Assembly: GCA_947311845.1 (NCBI GenBank)
Contig: CAMZMU010000040.1
Span: 52,579,782-52,643,781 of the forward strand
Direction: 5' to 3'
DNA from: Poa pratensis
Lineage: Eukaryota > Streptophyta > Magnoliopsida > Poales > Poaceae
Length of the DNA stretch: 64,000 nucleotides
Shown here: one piece after another, positions 33,119 to 44,225 of the stretch
Layout of the letters: each line of letters starts with the position of its first letter
Position numbering within the stretch: the stretch's first letter is position 1
The notes under the pieces: model-generated
The model's input: only the letters and a program-made list of their open reading frames with translations
Database searches by the model: none
Told to the model about the DNA's origin: nothing
Translations under genes and position numbers: made by a program

Positions 33119-34380
33119 ATGGAGGTTCTGCTCATCGAGCCCACCTGGACGAGCCCATATCTGGCGTACATGCTGCACCAGAGACTGCCAGTCAACTCAG
33201 TCGAAGCCAAGCGCATTATTCGCCGTTCGAAAGGCTTCACCATCATCAAGGGGGAACTATACAAGCGAAGCATCTCAGGAGTCCTGCAAAGGTGCGTTGA
33301 TCCAGTCGACGGTCAAGCCATCCTACTCGAAATTCATACAGGCACCTGCGGGCATCACGCCAGCAGTCGTGCCTTAGTGGCCAAAGCCTTACGAGCCGGG
33401 TTCTACTGGCCCACCGCAATGCAAGACGCAGAAGAACTCGTGAGGAAATGTCTCGGCTGCCAGGAATTCGCCAACAAGCCGCACGCGCCAGCTTCAGCGC
33501 TAAAGACCATCCCACTTGCCTGGCCCTTTGCTCAATGGGGGCTCGACATGGTGGGTCCACTCAAGAAGTCCTCGCCAGGAGGACACACGCATCTCTTGGT
33601 GGCAGTCGACAAGTTCACGAAGTGGATCGAAGCCGTGCCTATCACAAGTTCGACTGCATCTCAGCAGTTAACTTCATCAGGTCCATCATCTTCAGGTTCG
33701 GGGTGCCGAACAGCATCATCACCGACAACGGCACGAATTTCACAGCCGAAGAATTCAAGGACTTCTGCTCCGAACAAGGCATCAAGCTCAACTACGCATC
33801 AGTCTCGCACCCGCAATCCAATGGGCAGGTCGAAAAGTCCAATGGTTTAGTCTGCAAGGGTATCAAGAAGCGCCTGCGAGTACCGTTGAAGCGCGCCGCA
33901 GGCGCCTGGGTCGAAGAGCTGCCTTCTGTGCTTTGGAGCCTACGCACAACACCGAACAGATCAACCCAGTACACGCCATTCTTCATGGTTTATGGTGCAG
34001 AGGCGGTCATGCCCTGCGACATCAAGTTCGACGCACCTCGAGTGGTGGCCTACGACGAGTCTGACGCAGAAGAAGCACTCGAGGACGACATGGACACCTT
34101 GGACGAAGCACGCGACATCGCCCTCACTCGCTCAGCTGTGTACCAGCAGGACCTGCGCAACTACCACGGACGGCGACTGCGGCCAAGAGCTTTCGTTCCA
34201 GGCGACCTGGTCCTTCGCCTCAAACAGAAGAAGGTGCACAAGCTCGCCTCCCCATGGGAGGGCCCATACATTGTGACAGAAGCAATCGGCGGAGGAGCTT
34301 ACCGCCTGAAGGACTCGAAGACAGGAACAGTCTGCCACAACCCATGGAATGTCGCGCAGCTGCGACGCTTCTATGCCTAG
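33119..34380 (+). pseudogene. integrase, nested Gypsy element
   Basis: The zinc-binding N-domain (HTGTCGHHASSRALVAKALR ... RKCLGCQEFANK) is followed by the catalytic core: QWGLDMVGPL with the first Asp, IITDNGTNFTAEEFKDFC with the second, and SHPQSNGQVEKSNG with the Glu, so the DDE triad is present. The C-terminal part has DLVLRLKQKKVHKLASPWEG and ends YRLKDSKTGTVCHNPWNVAQ, then LRRFYA and a stop at 34380. One frame change near 33650 splits the core. Integrase is the last plus-strand gene before the long 3' region. Confidence 0.9.
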
Positions 34381-34565
34381 TCGACTCCCCGTTGTAACAA
34401 AGCATACATGTCAAGGCGGCAGGTTTCAGACGCACTCTTTCCCTTACCAGGGTACCTGAGGGGACTGGAAGGGTTTTAATGAGGCGGCCTGCTCGCAAAA
34501 ATCAATGAAGTGATTTATGGAACAAGCTCTCCACTTTACTTTTTCAGTCAAAAAGCAACATAAAC

Positions 34566-35940
34566 CTAGGCCGCACCCGACGCACTCGGGGGCTGCGCCA
34601 TACAGGTTCAACTCGAAAAATCCTCGGCCGCCACCCGAAGCACTCGGGGGCTGCGCCACACAGGTCTAAGTCCAACCTAGGCCGCACCCGACGCACTCGG
34701 GGGCTGCGCCATACAGGTTCAACTCGAAAAATCCTCGGCCGCCACCCGAAGCACTCGGGGGCTGCGCCACACAGGTCTAAGTCCAACCTAGGCCGCACCC
34801 GACGCACTCGGGGGCTGCGCCATACAGGTCAACTCGAAAAATCCTCGGCCGCCACCCGAAGCACTCGGGGGCTGCGCCACACAGGTCTAAGTCCAACCTA
34901 GGCCGCACCCGACGCACTCGGGGGCTGCGCCATACAGGTTCAACTCGAAAAATCCTCGGCCGCCACCCGAAGCACTCGGGGGCTGCGCCACACAGGTCTA
35001 AGTCCAACCTAGGCCGCACCCGACGCACTCGGGGGCTGCGCCATACAGGTTCAACTCGAAAAATCCTCGGCCGCCACCCGAAGCACTCGGGGGCTGCGCC
35101 ACACAGGTCTAAGTCCAACCTAGGCCGCACCCGACGCACTCGGGGGCTGCGCCATACAGGTTCAACTCGAAAAATCCTCGGCCGCCACCCGAAGCACTCG
35201 GGGGCTGCGCCACACAGGTCTAAGTCCAACCTAGGCCGCACCCGACGCACTCGGGGGCTGCGCCATACAGGTTCAACTCGAAAAATCCTCGGCCGCCACC
35301 CGAAGCACTCGGGGGCTGCGCCACACAGGTCTAAGTCCAACCTAGGCCGCACCCGACGCACTCGGGGGCTGCGCCACACAGGTCCAACTCGAAAAATCCT
35401 CGGCCGCCACCCGAAGCACTCGGGGGCTGCGCCACACAGGTCTAAGTCCAACCTAGGCCGCACCCGACGCACTCGGGGGCTGCGCCATACAGGTTCAACT
35501 CGAAAAATCCTCGGCCGCCACCCGAAGCACTCGGGGGCTGCGCCACACAGGTCTAAGTCCAACCTAGGCCGCACCCGACGCACTCGGGGGCTGCGCCACA
35601 CAGGTCCAAGTCGAAAACCTTGGCCGTCACCCGAAGCACTCGGGGGCTGCGCCACACAGGTCCAAGCCATACCTAGGCCGCATCCGAAGCACTCGGGGGC
35701 TGCGCCATACAGGTCCAAGTCGAAAACCTTGGTCGTCACCCGAAGCGCTCGGGGGCTGCGCCATACAGGTCCAAGTCCAGCCTAGGCCGCACCCGACGCA
35801 CTCGGGGACTGCGCCATACAGGTCTAGCTCAAAAAAAATCCTCGACCGTACTCGAAACACTCGGGAGCTACGCCGCACGCGTCTAAACTCACAAAATCCT
35901 AGGCCACACCCGATCCGCTCGGGGGCTGCGCCATACAGGT
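34566..35940. repeat. 111-bp tandem array with PPT-like core
   Basis: About nine near-identical 111-bp units followed by degenerate ones. Each unit consists of two half-units of about 55 bp that share GCACTCGGGGGCTGCGCCA plus ACAGGT, giving about 25 half-units. Because 111 is 37 codons, the minus strand stays open for 320 codons (35739-34777) with a 37-residue repeat. This is a consequence of the period and not evidence of a gene. The core GCACTCGGGGGCT is the same 13 bases found directly before the 3' LTR (40778-40790). Confidence 0.95.
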
Positions 35941-36069
35941 TCACAGACGGCTACAAGATACAATTTACTAACTCGGGGGCTACCCCCACCTCGACATACA
36001 TACACTCATATTTCCACTTGGAAAAATTTCTTTTACAAGCTAACGCTATACAACAGCACTCCAGTGCTA

Positions 36070-36932
36070 CTATTCTACAGGCTCGCCCTTTGGCGCATCG
36101 AGTGGCCCAACAAGGTGCTCGCTGAAGGTTTGGACCTGCTGAATCATCTGGCGCGCAGCCGCAAGGGTATCGGCATACTCACCCTCTCCAGGCAATCCGT
36201 CAAGCACTTTGTGCAATGGAAGATTAGGCCGGTGCATTCGAACATACGCCAACGCCACGTTCGCCCCGGCAACAAGTTGAGCGTGCACGACTTCCTTCAA
36301 CGCACCGCCTTCACGGAACCTCTCCAGAAGCGCAGTTAGTCCATTCGGCTGCTCGTTGTGAGGAAAGTACACCTTGTTGATCTGCCAGAGGGTTTTTCTG
36401 CAACCTTCTAAGAGTACAGCAGCCCGCCAGGTACGATCCAGCATTCGTGCCAGTATACTACCTCTGGACTTGTTTGACCAAAAGTGGCGCGCTTCGGGTG
36501 AGTCGCCGGCGGCCTCTTTCTCTACCCGCTCGTCCACTCGAAGCTGCTCCGCCGTCAGGTCAGAGTTGACATCTGCATCAAGGCCAAGCATTGAGCATAG
36601 CAAGTAGACACAGAAGCCGAAGGAAAAACGCTAAGAGTCCAACCTTGCAACTGTCGACCGATCAGGTCCATCTCGCCAAGCAGAAATTCTTCACGCTGGG
36701 AGAACGGCGCAACGGGCCGCGACCTCAATCGCTCCAGCTCCAACTCAGCATTCTTCAACTTCGACTCGAGCTCAACCACCTTGTTCCTCATGAAGGTGAG
36801 CACTCTCTGGTCGTTTACGCTTCGCACAGGAGCTGGAGGAGCTTGACGGCGGCGACGAGTAGGCGCAGCCGAAGTGGTATCTTCCTCATCGCCCGCGCCA
36901 GTCGTTCCAGCAACATCAGGAGCTTCGCCCAT
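36070..36932 (-). CDS. antisense gene 2 of the nested Gypsy element (unknown function, coiled coil)
   Basis: Two exons on the minus strand. The first, from MGEAPDVAGTTGAG (36932), contains a leucine-rich coiled coil (MRNKVVELESKLKNAELELE) and ends ...GRQLQ near 36647. A GT...AG intron leads to DVNSDLTAEQLRVDERVEKE (about 36567), running to a stop at 36070 with a phase that fits. The family is not recognised beyond its resemblance to proteins carried antisense between integrase and 3' LTR in some Gypsy elements. Either strand could be transcribed independently of the LTR. Confidence 0.6.
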
Positions 36933-37135
36933 ATCAGACTGCCAAGAATCGACAGCGTCAAGCCAGGAAAAGAATCAACATAATTCATTCAAGCCAGATA
37001 TCAAAAAATACTCGGCGACTGCACCCCCGAGGGAGTGAATTCACATTTCATCATCAGCATGTTCACTCGCACAATATAAAGTGCATTACAGACTCAAGCC
37101 CAAAAGCAGAAGCACAGTCCTAAAAAGGAAAAAGT

Positions 37136-39905
37136 CTACACTACAGACTCAGACTGGGAACGGCTCTTCCTAGCAGCCAACTCTGCAGCTTTGGCAATTC
37201 TCCTCTCGAAGGTGGCGACCAACTTCGCAGCTAGCTGGCTCGCCTGCACCTTCACACCGCTAAGGGACGCGGTTCTGCCATCAGGCTTCCGAGGGAAGTC
37301 GCTGACAACCTTCTCAAAATCACCTACGACTTGGTGACCAAGAAGCAGCTGAAAAGTGAGCTCTGAGCCGCGTACCGTCTGCGCGCGCGTGAAGTCCGCC
37401 AGGACATTCGAATTGCCTTCGAATGGAGCCGCGAGTGCGTCAACAGCAGCTGGTGGTGGCTGGTTCGGAAAGATGTTCCGGTGCACAGTCGCTAAGGCCT
37501 CCGTCGACTTCTGCAGGGCCGCCGCCGACTGCTGCAGCGCTGCCGATGCATATGCGCAGACGCGGTCGACGAAGCCAACAGCCTGCGCCAAACCGACACT
37601 CTCGCTAGAAGTCCCTTCTGGAGGAGCACCTCCGCAATTCTCTGCCGAAAGGAAATCCACACCCATAAGGCGCCAGAAGTCGACAAAAGACAAAGTAGGC
37701 ATGAAGCCGAAAAACTTACTTCCAACAACATCCGCGAGTGCGAGCAAGCGGTCGATCTGGGTCTTCTCCAGAGCATCCCGAGCTTGTTCCCGCTCTTGGG
37801 CTTCACCCAGTGACTTCTCCAGCTTTGCGACCCGCGCCTTCATGTTCTCCTTCTCGCCTACGGATCAACGGAACAAAGTTAGCAATAAAGGCAGTCGAAG
37901 CAATCCTCGAACACAAGGTTTCATACTTACTATTCGCTTGTTCCAGAGCAGCGCGGAGCTGATCCCTCTCCTGCTCCATGCGAACGAAGGTCGCGGCTCC
38001 CTCCATCTGCTGGCGATAAAATGGCTGCAGGAAACACAAGACATCAATCTGCGCCCGACTGTTCCAGTCACGCGCATCTTCGGGGGCTACTCCCATCGGG
38101 AGCGCTGTACGCGCACCCGAAGCAGATCTTGCAGAAGGAATCGAAGAACACTTACATGCTCAAGCAGCCCAGCGTCAACCGGAGTCGCATCAGCAGGCCT
38201 CTCAGGCACGGCGGAGGTCGAAGCCTTCAAGGCCAAAACGTCACCCGCCAGAGCCTCCTCTCCGGGCGTCCTCACAGTCTGCTCGATCATGGGAGCAGAA
38301 GTGTGCTCCATCTCACGAGGGGAGGAAACAGCAGCGCCGGTACGGTCGCTGTCATAAGAACTCTCAATTCAAGGACCCGCAAGTGAAAAAGCACACTCGA
38401 CAAAAACAAAGGAAAGGTTACGCGACTAACCTGACTACATCATCATCTTCGCTCCCCAAGGAGACGGAAGCCATCCTCGCAAACTCGATCGGCGGCGCAG
38501 AGCCGAGTGGAGGCACGACCAACGGTTCCGCCAGATCACTCGGGTGCTTAGTACCCGAGGAGGACTCGCTCGTCTCTTCCTCGATCACACCCGCCTCCTT
38601 CACAGGCGACGAGGCAGAACCAGCGTCGCCACCCTTTCGCCTCTGCCGCTTCCGCAGCGGCTCCTCGTCTTCATCATCCTCCAACTCTTCACTCGGAGAG
38701 GTGGCGGAGGGAACTTCATCGTCATCACCCTCGTCCTCGGGGAACTCTGCCTCTTCGTGAGGTCCGTTCTCCATCAACGGAGGGAGACTGACGTAGCTCG
38801 AACGACCCTGCCAGCAAATGAAGAATTCGAGTCAAGCAAAACGACTCAACAGAAGATGCAAGACACAGCAAGCGAAGCTCACCTCAGGTACAGGATTGTT
38901 AGGCCCATATGGCTCGACTGGGCACTTGACGTTGCACGGGTCAGCGGCTCGGAGACTGGTGATGCTCCTCACCCTCGACTCGACTGTGTCATCATCAAGC
39001 TCATTGCCAGCATCCTCACGCGCCCACATGGGGTGGACGCGACTGCGCAGCGGCTGCACCCGAAGCCTGAAGAAGGTGGCGATGAGGTGAATTCCACCTG
39101 TCTCGCGCCCAAGACTCTTCAGAAGGCCACGCAGTAGCGTCAGCAAGGGCTGAATCGCCTCCCTGTCCTCCTTCGACAGCGGGTGCGCCCACGCGTTCGT
39201 CTTCCGCAACTCGCGATCAGCCGCGAATCCAGGAAGCCCTGCTTGGTCGCACCTGATGTAGAACCACTTCTTCCGCCAGCCCTGGACGGAGTCGGACTTC
39301 TTCATCTGGAAGTAGGAGGTGTCGCCACGCACCTGGATGCCGAAGCCGCCAACCGGGTACACCTGCTTACTCTTCCCCACATTCCTCCTGACGAGGAATA
39401 GCGACTTCCACAACAGCCAGTTGGGGGCGATCCCCAGGAAGCACTCGCAGAGCACGAAATAGCTCGCGATGCTCAAGACGCTATTGGGAGTCAGATCGTG
39501 GATCTGAATCCCATAAGCATACAAGAGACCACGGACGAAATCGTGGAGGGGGAACCCGAAACCCCGCGGAAGAAAATCCACGAAGCAAACGCGTTCCCCC
39601 TCGCGAGGAGCGGGAAATACCTCTTTCCCTGGAGCGCGCACCGCCGCCTGGTCTACCGGCGGCAGCAGCCCCTGCGCGCGTAGGGCCTCGAGGTCGGCCT
39701 TCTTCACCGACGATTTGACCCAATCGCCGTCGGGCTTCTTCATCACGCTCGCCTCGGCGGCGGCGTCGGCGCCAGCAGCAGCTTTCCCCCTCTTCATCAC
39801 GGCCTTGCTCATGGAGGGTGGGGGAAAGGAACTAGCAGAGGAGCAACAATGGTGGAAACGAAGCAGTGGAGACGATGACGGAATGGGGATGGATGAACTG
39901 TTCAC
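37136..39905 (-). CDS. antisense gene 1 of the nested Gypsy element: Transposase_28-like (putative gypsy-type transposon) protein
   Basis: Exon 1 (39905 to about 38885) has MSKAVMKRGKAAAGADAAAE, KADLEALRAQGLLPPVDQAA, then VCFVDFLPRGFGFPLHDFVR, GLLYAYGIQIHDLTPNSVL and FYIRCDQAGLPGFAADRELR. This is the N-terminal domain that Pfam calls putative gypsy-type transposon (Transposase_28); despite the name it is not a DDE transposase. Later exons give an acidic linker (about 38810-38450), a short Ala/Pro piece (38340-38160), a coiled-coil piece (38045-37935) and a long C-terminal exon (37850-37136) ending SRSQSESVV. Intron borders are inferred and not exact. Transcribed against the element. Confidence 0.65.
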
Positions 39906-40217
39906 CGCCGCGGTGAAAATTAAGTACCGCGCGGTCAGTTAATCCTGGCCATCCCTGCGGAAACCGCTCTCCGCAACATCATCTGGCCGTCCACGTGTCG
40001 CACGGAGATAGCAACCGTCGACGGCCACGCCGCCCACTACGCGCGGGAATCAAGGCGCCATCATCACATCGCGAAATTTTCGCGCCCAACGGTCAGAAAA
40101 AAGCGGCAACCACTGTCTCCAGCCAATACTGACAGTGGGACCGCACTGTCACGTCCCATCGGACACAGACTGCGTCAAAAACGTCAGCGCTGACGTCAAC
40201 CACGAAGGCGAAGGAAG

Positions 40218-40395
40218 CCAACGAGCTGATGGGGAACTCGAACATTTCATTCGAGTGCAAAGAAAATTCAGTAAGCTCTCAGAGCTGAATAAGTTCGTAC
40301 AGTAAGCCAACGAGCTGATTGAGAACTCGAACATTTCATTCGAGTGCAAGAACATCCAGTAAGCTACAAGTGCTGAACAAACTCCTGCAGTAAGC
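40218..40395. repeat. 89-bp direct repeat with a hairpin
   Basis: Two copies of CCAACGAGCTGAT...CAGTAAG, starting at 40218 and 40307, lie between antisense gene 1 and the 3' LTR. Each contains ACTCGAACATTTCATTCGAGT, an inverted repeat. They probably belong to the non-coding 3' region of the element. Confidence 0.75.
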
Positions 40396-40792
40396 CAAAC
40401 CGCCGAATACACAGTAAGTCACACAAAGCCAGTCGCGACTCCAAGTAGAGTCCCTTCTTTACTCCCATCGGGAGCGGGCTTTTTCGACTGAAGAAAAATT
40501 GAGTTTAACCTCAATTGCAAGCAATTCAGCTTAATCTCGGGGGCTACTCCCATCGGGAGCGCTGTTCGCGCTCCCGAGTGACTCATAACAATAGCAGTCG
40601 AAAATCACCAACTAAGGCTGTACTCACGGTATTTTACCCTGGAAGTGACAGTTCGACTAAGGAATCCTCCATAAGCCCTGAACGGCAGGAGTCGACCAAT
40701 TTTACTCATCTCATTCAGGAACCCGACGGCGTGCCCAGGAGGAAGGAGTCCTTTACCCGACTCTACGATTCGACTAAGCACTCGGGGGCTCC

Positions 40793-41246
40793 TGTCGTGG
40801 GGTCACTCTTCGACTACCCCACGGTGGGGATACCTGGGTCACGCCAAGCCCATCAACCTTATGACAAGGGCCCAAGGAAGGCCCAACAAGGACGACGTGC
40901 GGCCCAAGATAGTCGACGCTAGGTCATGCGACCCCGCCATGCTTGTAAGCGCCATCGGCACCGTTCACCTGAGACCTAGCCTACCATATAAAGGCTAGGA
41001 GGGTCCTTCGTCTAGGGTACGCTCATAGCCGCCACACAAACCCTAGCGAGATTGCCATCTCGCCATTGTAGCCACAGCTCACCATCAATAACCAGACAAG
41101 CAGGAAGTAGGGTGTTATCCTCCGGGAGCCTGAACCTGGGTAAACGCCTTGCTTGTCAGCCGTCGTGATCACCAGCGCTCATCTCTCTCCCCCTCAATCA
41201 ACCCGGGGTACACAACTCAGGGATTTGCCGAGTCCACACCTCGTCA
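40793..41246 (+). repeat. 3' LTR of the nested Gypsy element with adjacent polypurine-like tract
   Basis: 454 bp, TGTCGTGGGG to CCTCGTCA. GCACTCGGGGGCTCC precedes it directly and is the likely plus-strand primer site. GAGCA follows at 41247-41251, then LINE sequence in register with the other side of the insertion (25629). TATA-like CATATAAAGG near 40985. Confidence 0.9.
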
Positions 41247-41251
41247 GAGCA

Positions 41252-42564
41252 CGTTTCACATCCTCCTGCGTAAAGGGTTTACACAACTCATCATTCATTG
41301 CTGCTGTCACCCGTGGGGTCACTTTATTAATCAAATTTGGGTCCGGCTCTGGCACCTCCGTAGTGAACAGCCCAGCAAAGAAACCCGTAACCAACGGATT
41401 TAGTTCAGTTTCTCCCTCCTTCCAACTACCATCATCCGCCTTCAGCCGCTTAATTCGATTCCTCTGGCGGCGAGCACTTGCGAAGTTATGGAAGTACCCT
41501 GTATTTCTGTCGCCATGTTGTAGCCAATTAACACGACTCCGCTGAGCCCAGTGGATCTCTTCTTGTTCTAGCAACTTTTCAATTTCAGCTGTGAGCTCCT
41601 TCTCTCGAGCAATATTCGCAACAGATAAATCCTTCCTAAGCACATTTTCCAATTCCCTCTTTACAGATTTGATCTTCCGAACAGGACCTTTTAGCACAGC
41701 CCTATCCCACCGGTGCAAGGAATCATGAACCTGAGCAAGCCTTCCCGCCAGCCCATTATTGTGAACTATGAAATTAGAAGCTTCCCAGGCTCCTTCCACC
41801 ACACCCAGAAACTCGGCCTCTTTCAACCATCTTGCCTCAAACCGCAGGAAAGAGCGCCCATGCGGCTGGTGAATAGGCTCACTGCCAAAAGATAGTAGAA
41901 TCGGTCTGTGATCCGATCTACCATAATCCAGGTTCTGAATCAACGCATCTGGAAATTTATTTCTCCACTCATCACTTGCTAGGCCACGATCAAGACGCTC
42001 TCGGATCCCACCTCTATGCCAAGTAAATTTGTCCCCCGAGTAGCCAAGATCAGAAAGGCCACAGTCCGAGATGACATCGCGAAACGCCTCCATAAACTGA
42101 TCTGGTCTAGCATTGCCCCCCTCTTTCTCAAAAGGATACAGGATCTCATTCATGTTTCCCATAAGCAGCCAAGGCATTGTGTTTACCGCCTTCAATTCTC
42201 TGATTCGATCCCAGGATAAATATTTTTCGGACCATCGCGGCTCCCCATAGAAGCCCGTAAACCGCCAGATATTTTCCTGACCACATCCGATAAAGACATC
42301 TATATAGTTATTTGTCTTATATCGTAGTGACAGCACCACCTCCTTCTTCCAAAGTAACAACAGACCCCCTTTTCTACCATCACTCCTCACAACTTCCTTA
42401 TAATCCATCATCAACCTTTTCCTCACACACTCAGCCGGAAATTCATCAAGATGTGTCTCCATTAAAAAGATCACATCTGGGTCATGACGCTTGTGTATAT
42501 CTACCAGCGCCGTGACCGCCGTAGCCTTTTGGAGGCCACGGCCATTGTAACTTAATATCTTCAT
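41252..42564 (-). pseudogene. LINE ORF2, 5' half: apurinic-type endonuclease
   Basis: Starts MKILSYNGRGLQKATAVTAL (N of the active site), then VIFLMETHLDEFP (catalytic Glu), WLLMGNMNEILYPF where GDMN is expected, RLDRGLASDEW and DYGRSDHRPILLSFG (catalytic SDH). After the endonuclease comes the long linker (ARWLKEAEFLGVVEGAWEAS, RVNWLQHGDRNTGYFH) to CKPFTQEDVKRAL, where the Gypsy element interrupts. The protein continues at 25629. The Asp-to-Asn change in GDMN would be expected to harm endonuclease activity. The displaced copy at 26088-27780 keeps the Asp. Confidence 0.9.
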
Positions 42565-42682
42565 TGCGCCCGGACAGGCCCCTCGAAAGAGCCCGCCGAT
42601 CCTGGTGAAGGGGAGACAGCTCCGGCCTTCGTTGTTTGCATTTCCTGATCAACTTCACTTATCATATCATCTGATTCCCTCG

Positions 42683-44031
42683 CTACCCACTTTCCTTAGC
42701 ATCAATCGCTATACCACTATTCGCTTTCAGCTTCTTTTTGTTCACACTTTTCTGAGGAGTAGACTTCGGATCGTTCTCCGAATTCAGATTTGCTTCCTGT
42801 TCTTCGTCCGAATCTGACGCAGGGGTTTCTTTCTCAGTCAACAATAAAGATTTAGCAGGGTCCATGGTGTGCCCCGTTCTGCACGGAGTTTCCATAGCCA
42901 GGCGTTTCTTGGCCGACGGAGCAAGATCAGTCATAATCGAATCAGAAGCTCCTGTTCTGTCCTCTTTGTTTAGAGTATTAATGCCTTCTGTCTCTTTATT
43001 CTGATGATACGTGCTATTCCATCTCCAGCTTTGTGGAGGGATTTCTCCGCCTTCTGTACTATTTCCATCACCGCCATTATACTTACCAACCTGTCTAGTA
43101 TCAAGGCCAGGATCCATGCCGCGGTTGTGAGAACCAAATCTTCCACGGCCTCTCCCCATATAGGGCATTCTTCCCTCGCCCGAGCCACGGCCAAAACCAG
43201 CGTTTCCCCGACCACGACCTCTGGCAGTTTCAACCAAAATAAAATCTCCCCATTGCAGGTTCGAAGCATCATGCTCACCTGTTCCACACTCTTGATACCA
43301 GTGCCCCATAAGCCCACAATGTCCACAAAAATTGGGCAACCTTTCGTACTGCACTTGATAAAACTCTTTCTTCTGATTTTTTGTAATGGAAACAAAACGT
43401 GAGAGCTGTTTATTCACATCAATACGAACCTTGATCCTCACATATTCCCTGCAAAACCCGCAGGCAGTGTTGTATGGACCTCTAGCACATGACCTACAGT
43501 CCTGCACATCCCCTTAATAATATGTTCCTTCAAGTAGTTGTCAGGTAACTTCAGAACGTGTGCCCAGACCACAAGTCTATCAAGAACTACCAGTCTAGGA
43601 TTCGTAAAACCATCATACTCCTCCATTAGCAGAGCTTGGTTGCGGAACATCCAGGGGCCCTGATGCATGGCCTTATTCCAATCACCCAAGCATCCGAATT
43701 GCACAGTAAATAGGTTATCTTCAATCTTCCTCCATCTAACCTCCTTTGCCGGATTCCAAGCCGAGCGCATGTCCCCGTAGAGAGCACTAGGGCTAAATCC
43801 CTTAGATGTATGTACCTTTGCTATTGCTAGCCACTTAGCCGCGTCGGGTGGATCCCCAACCTCTTCTTCCCAGATGAACTCATCTTGTTCGTCCTCCAAC
43901 AGATCCAATCTACCCAGCAAATCCTCCACTGGCTCCTTCTTCCCTTTTGATGAACCACTTGACTCGCCATTACTCGCCATGGAGACCAGAGCGAGGTCTC
44001 CTCCTGCCCTAGATCGCCCGCCCCCAAACAA
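42683..44031 (-). pseudogene. LINE ORF1 (DUF4283-like, CCHC zinc knuckle)
   Basis: From MASNGESSGSSKGKKEPVED (44031 frame) through KEVRWRKIEDNLFTVQFGCL and GPWMFRNQALLMEEYDGFTN, the DUF4283-type RNA-binding fold common in plant LINE ORF1. Then (other frame, 43507-42683) VRIKVRIDVNKQLSRFVSIT, a CCHC knuckle CGHCGLMGHWYQEC, an RGRGR-rich stretch and a nuclear-signal-like PSAKKRLAME. The two frames meet at TTTTGCAGGGAATATG (about 43455-43440), where one extra G would join them. ORF1 proteins coat LINE RNA (family knowledge). Confidence 0.85.
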
Positions 44032-44225
44032 ACCGGGAAAGAAGTGAACAAGTCACCTCCCGAACCAGTCTGATCGGCGAGAAGAGACTTGCGACCAAAA
44101 TCCGACGTCGATCGGTAGGGAAAAGCTCCGGGAGCGTTGCCGCCGCCGGAGGACAGAGAAACCCTAACTTCGCGTTAGGGGAAAAAACTATCCTTTGAAA
44201 ACCTTTCTTTTTGGTGATACTCATA

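Larger units (their letters stand above)
25635..41246 (+). mobile_element. Gypsy (Tat-like) LTR retrotransposon nested in the LINE, 5' internal part replaced
   Basis: The GAGCA target duplication is present at 25630-25634 and 41247-41251. Between the LTRs come gag, protease, RT, RNase H, integrase, a 111-bp tandem array and two antisense genes. After the 5' LTR there is no primer binding site. Instead a further GAGCA and 1.69 kb of LINE flank appear (26088-27780), after which the element resumes inside gag. The LTRs show no base substitutions by eye, only three one-base indels, so the insertion looks young. Confidence 0.9.
22712..44210 (-). mobile_element. L1-type LINE, split by a nested Gypsy element
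   Basis: A 15-bp target duplication, TTTGGTGATACTCAT, lies at 22697-22711 and 44211-44225. A run of T (22711-22726), the antisense poly-A tail, marks the 3' end. Removing the Gypsy element (25635-41246 plus its 5-bp duplication) leaves about 5.9 kb with ORF1 (gag-like, CCHC) and ORF2 (endonuclease, reverse transcriptase, zf-RVT, RNase H), the normal layout of a full-length plant L1-type LINE. Frame changes in both ORFs suggest an inactive or imperfectly sequenced copy. Confidence 0.92.

Noticed and set aside
34777..35739. 320-codon minus-strand frame with a 37-residue repeat, as a possible repeat protein
   Set aside because: The frame is open only because the 111-bp DNA repeat is a multiple of three. 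It has no clear start context, and the array is better explained as a non-coding tandem repeat.
34566..35940. CRISPR-like repeat-spacer array
   Set aside because: The intervening sequences are themselves repeated, not unique spacers, and the host is a plant nuclear genome.
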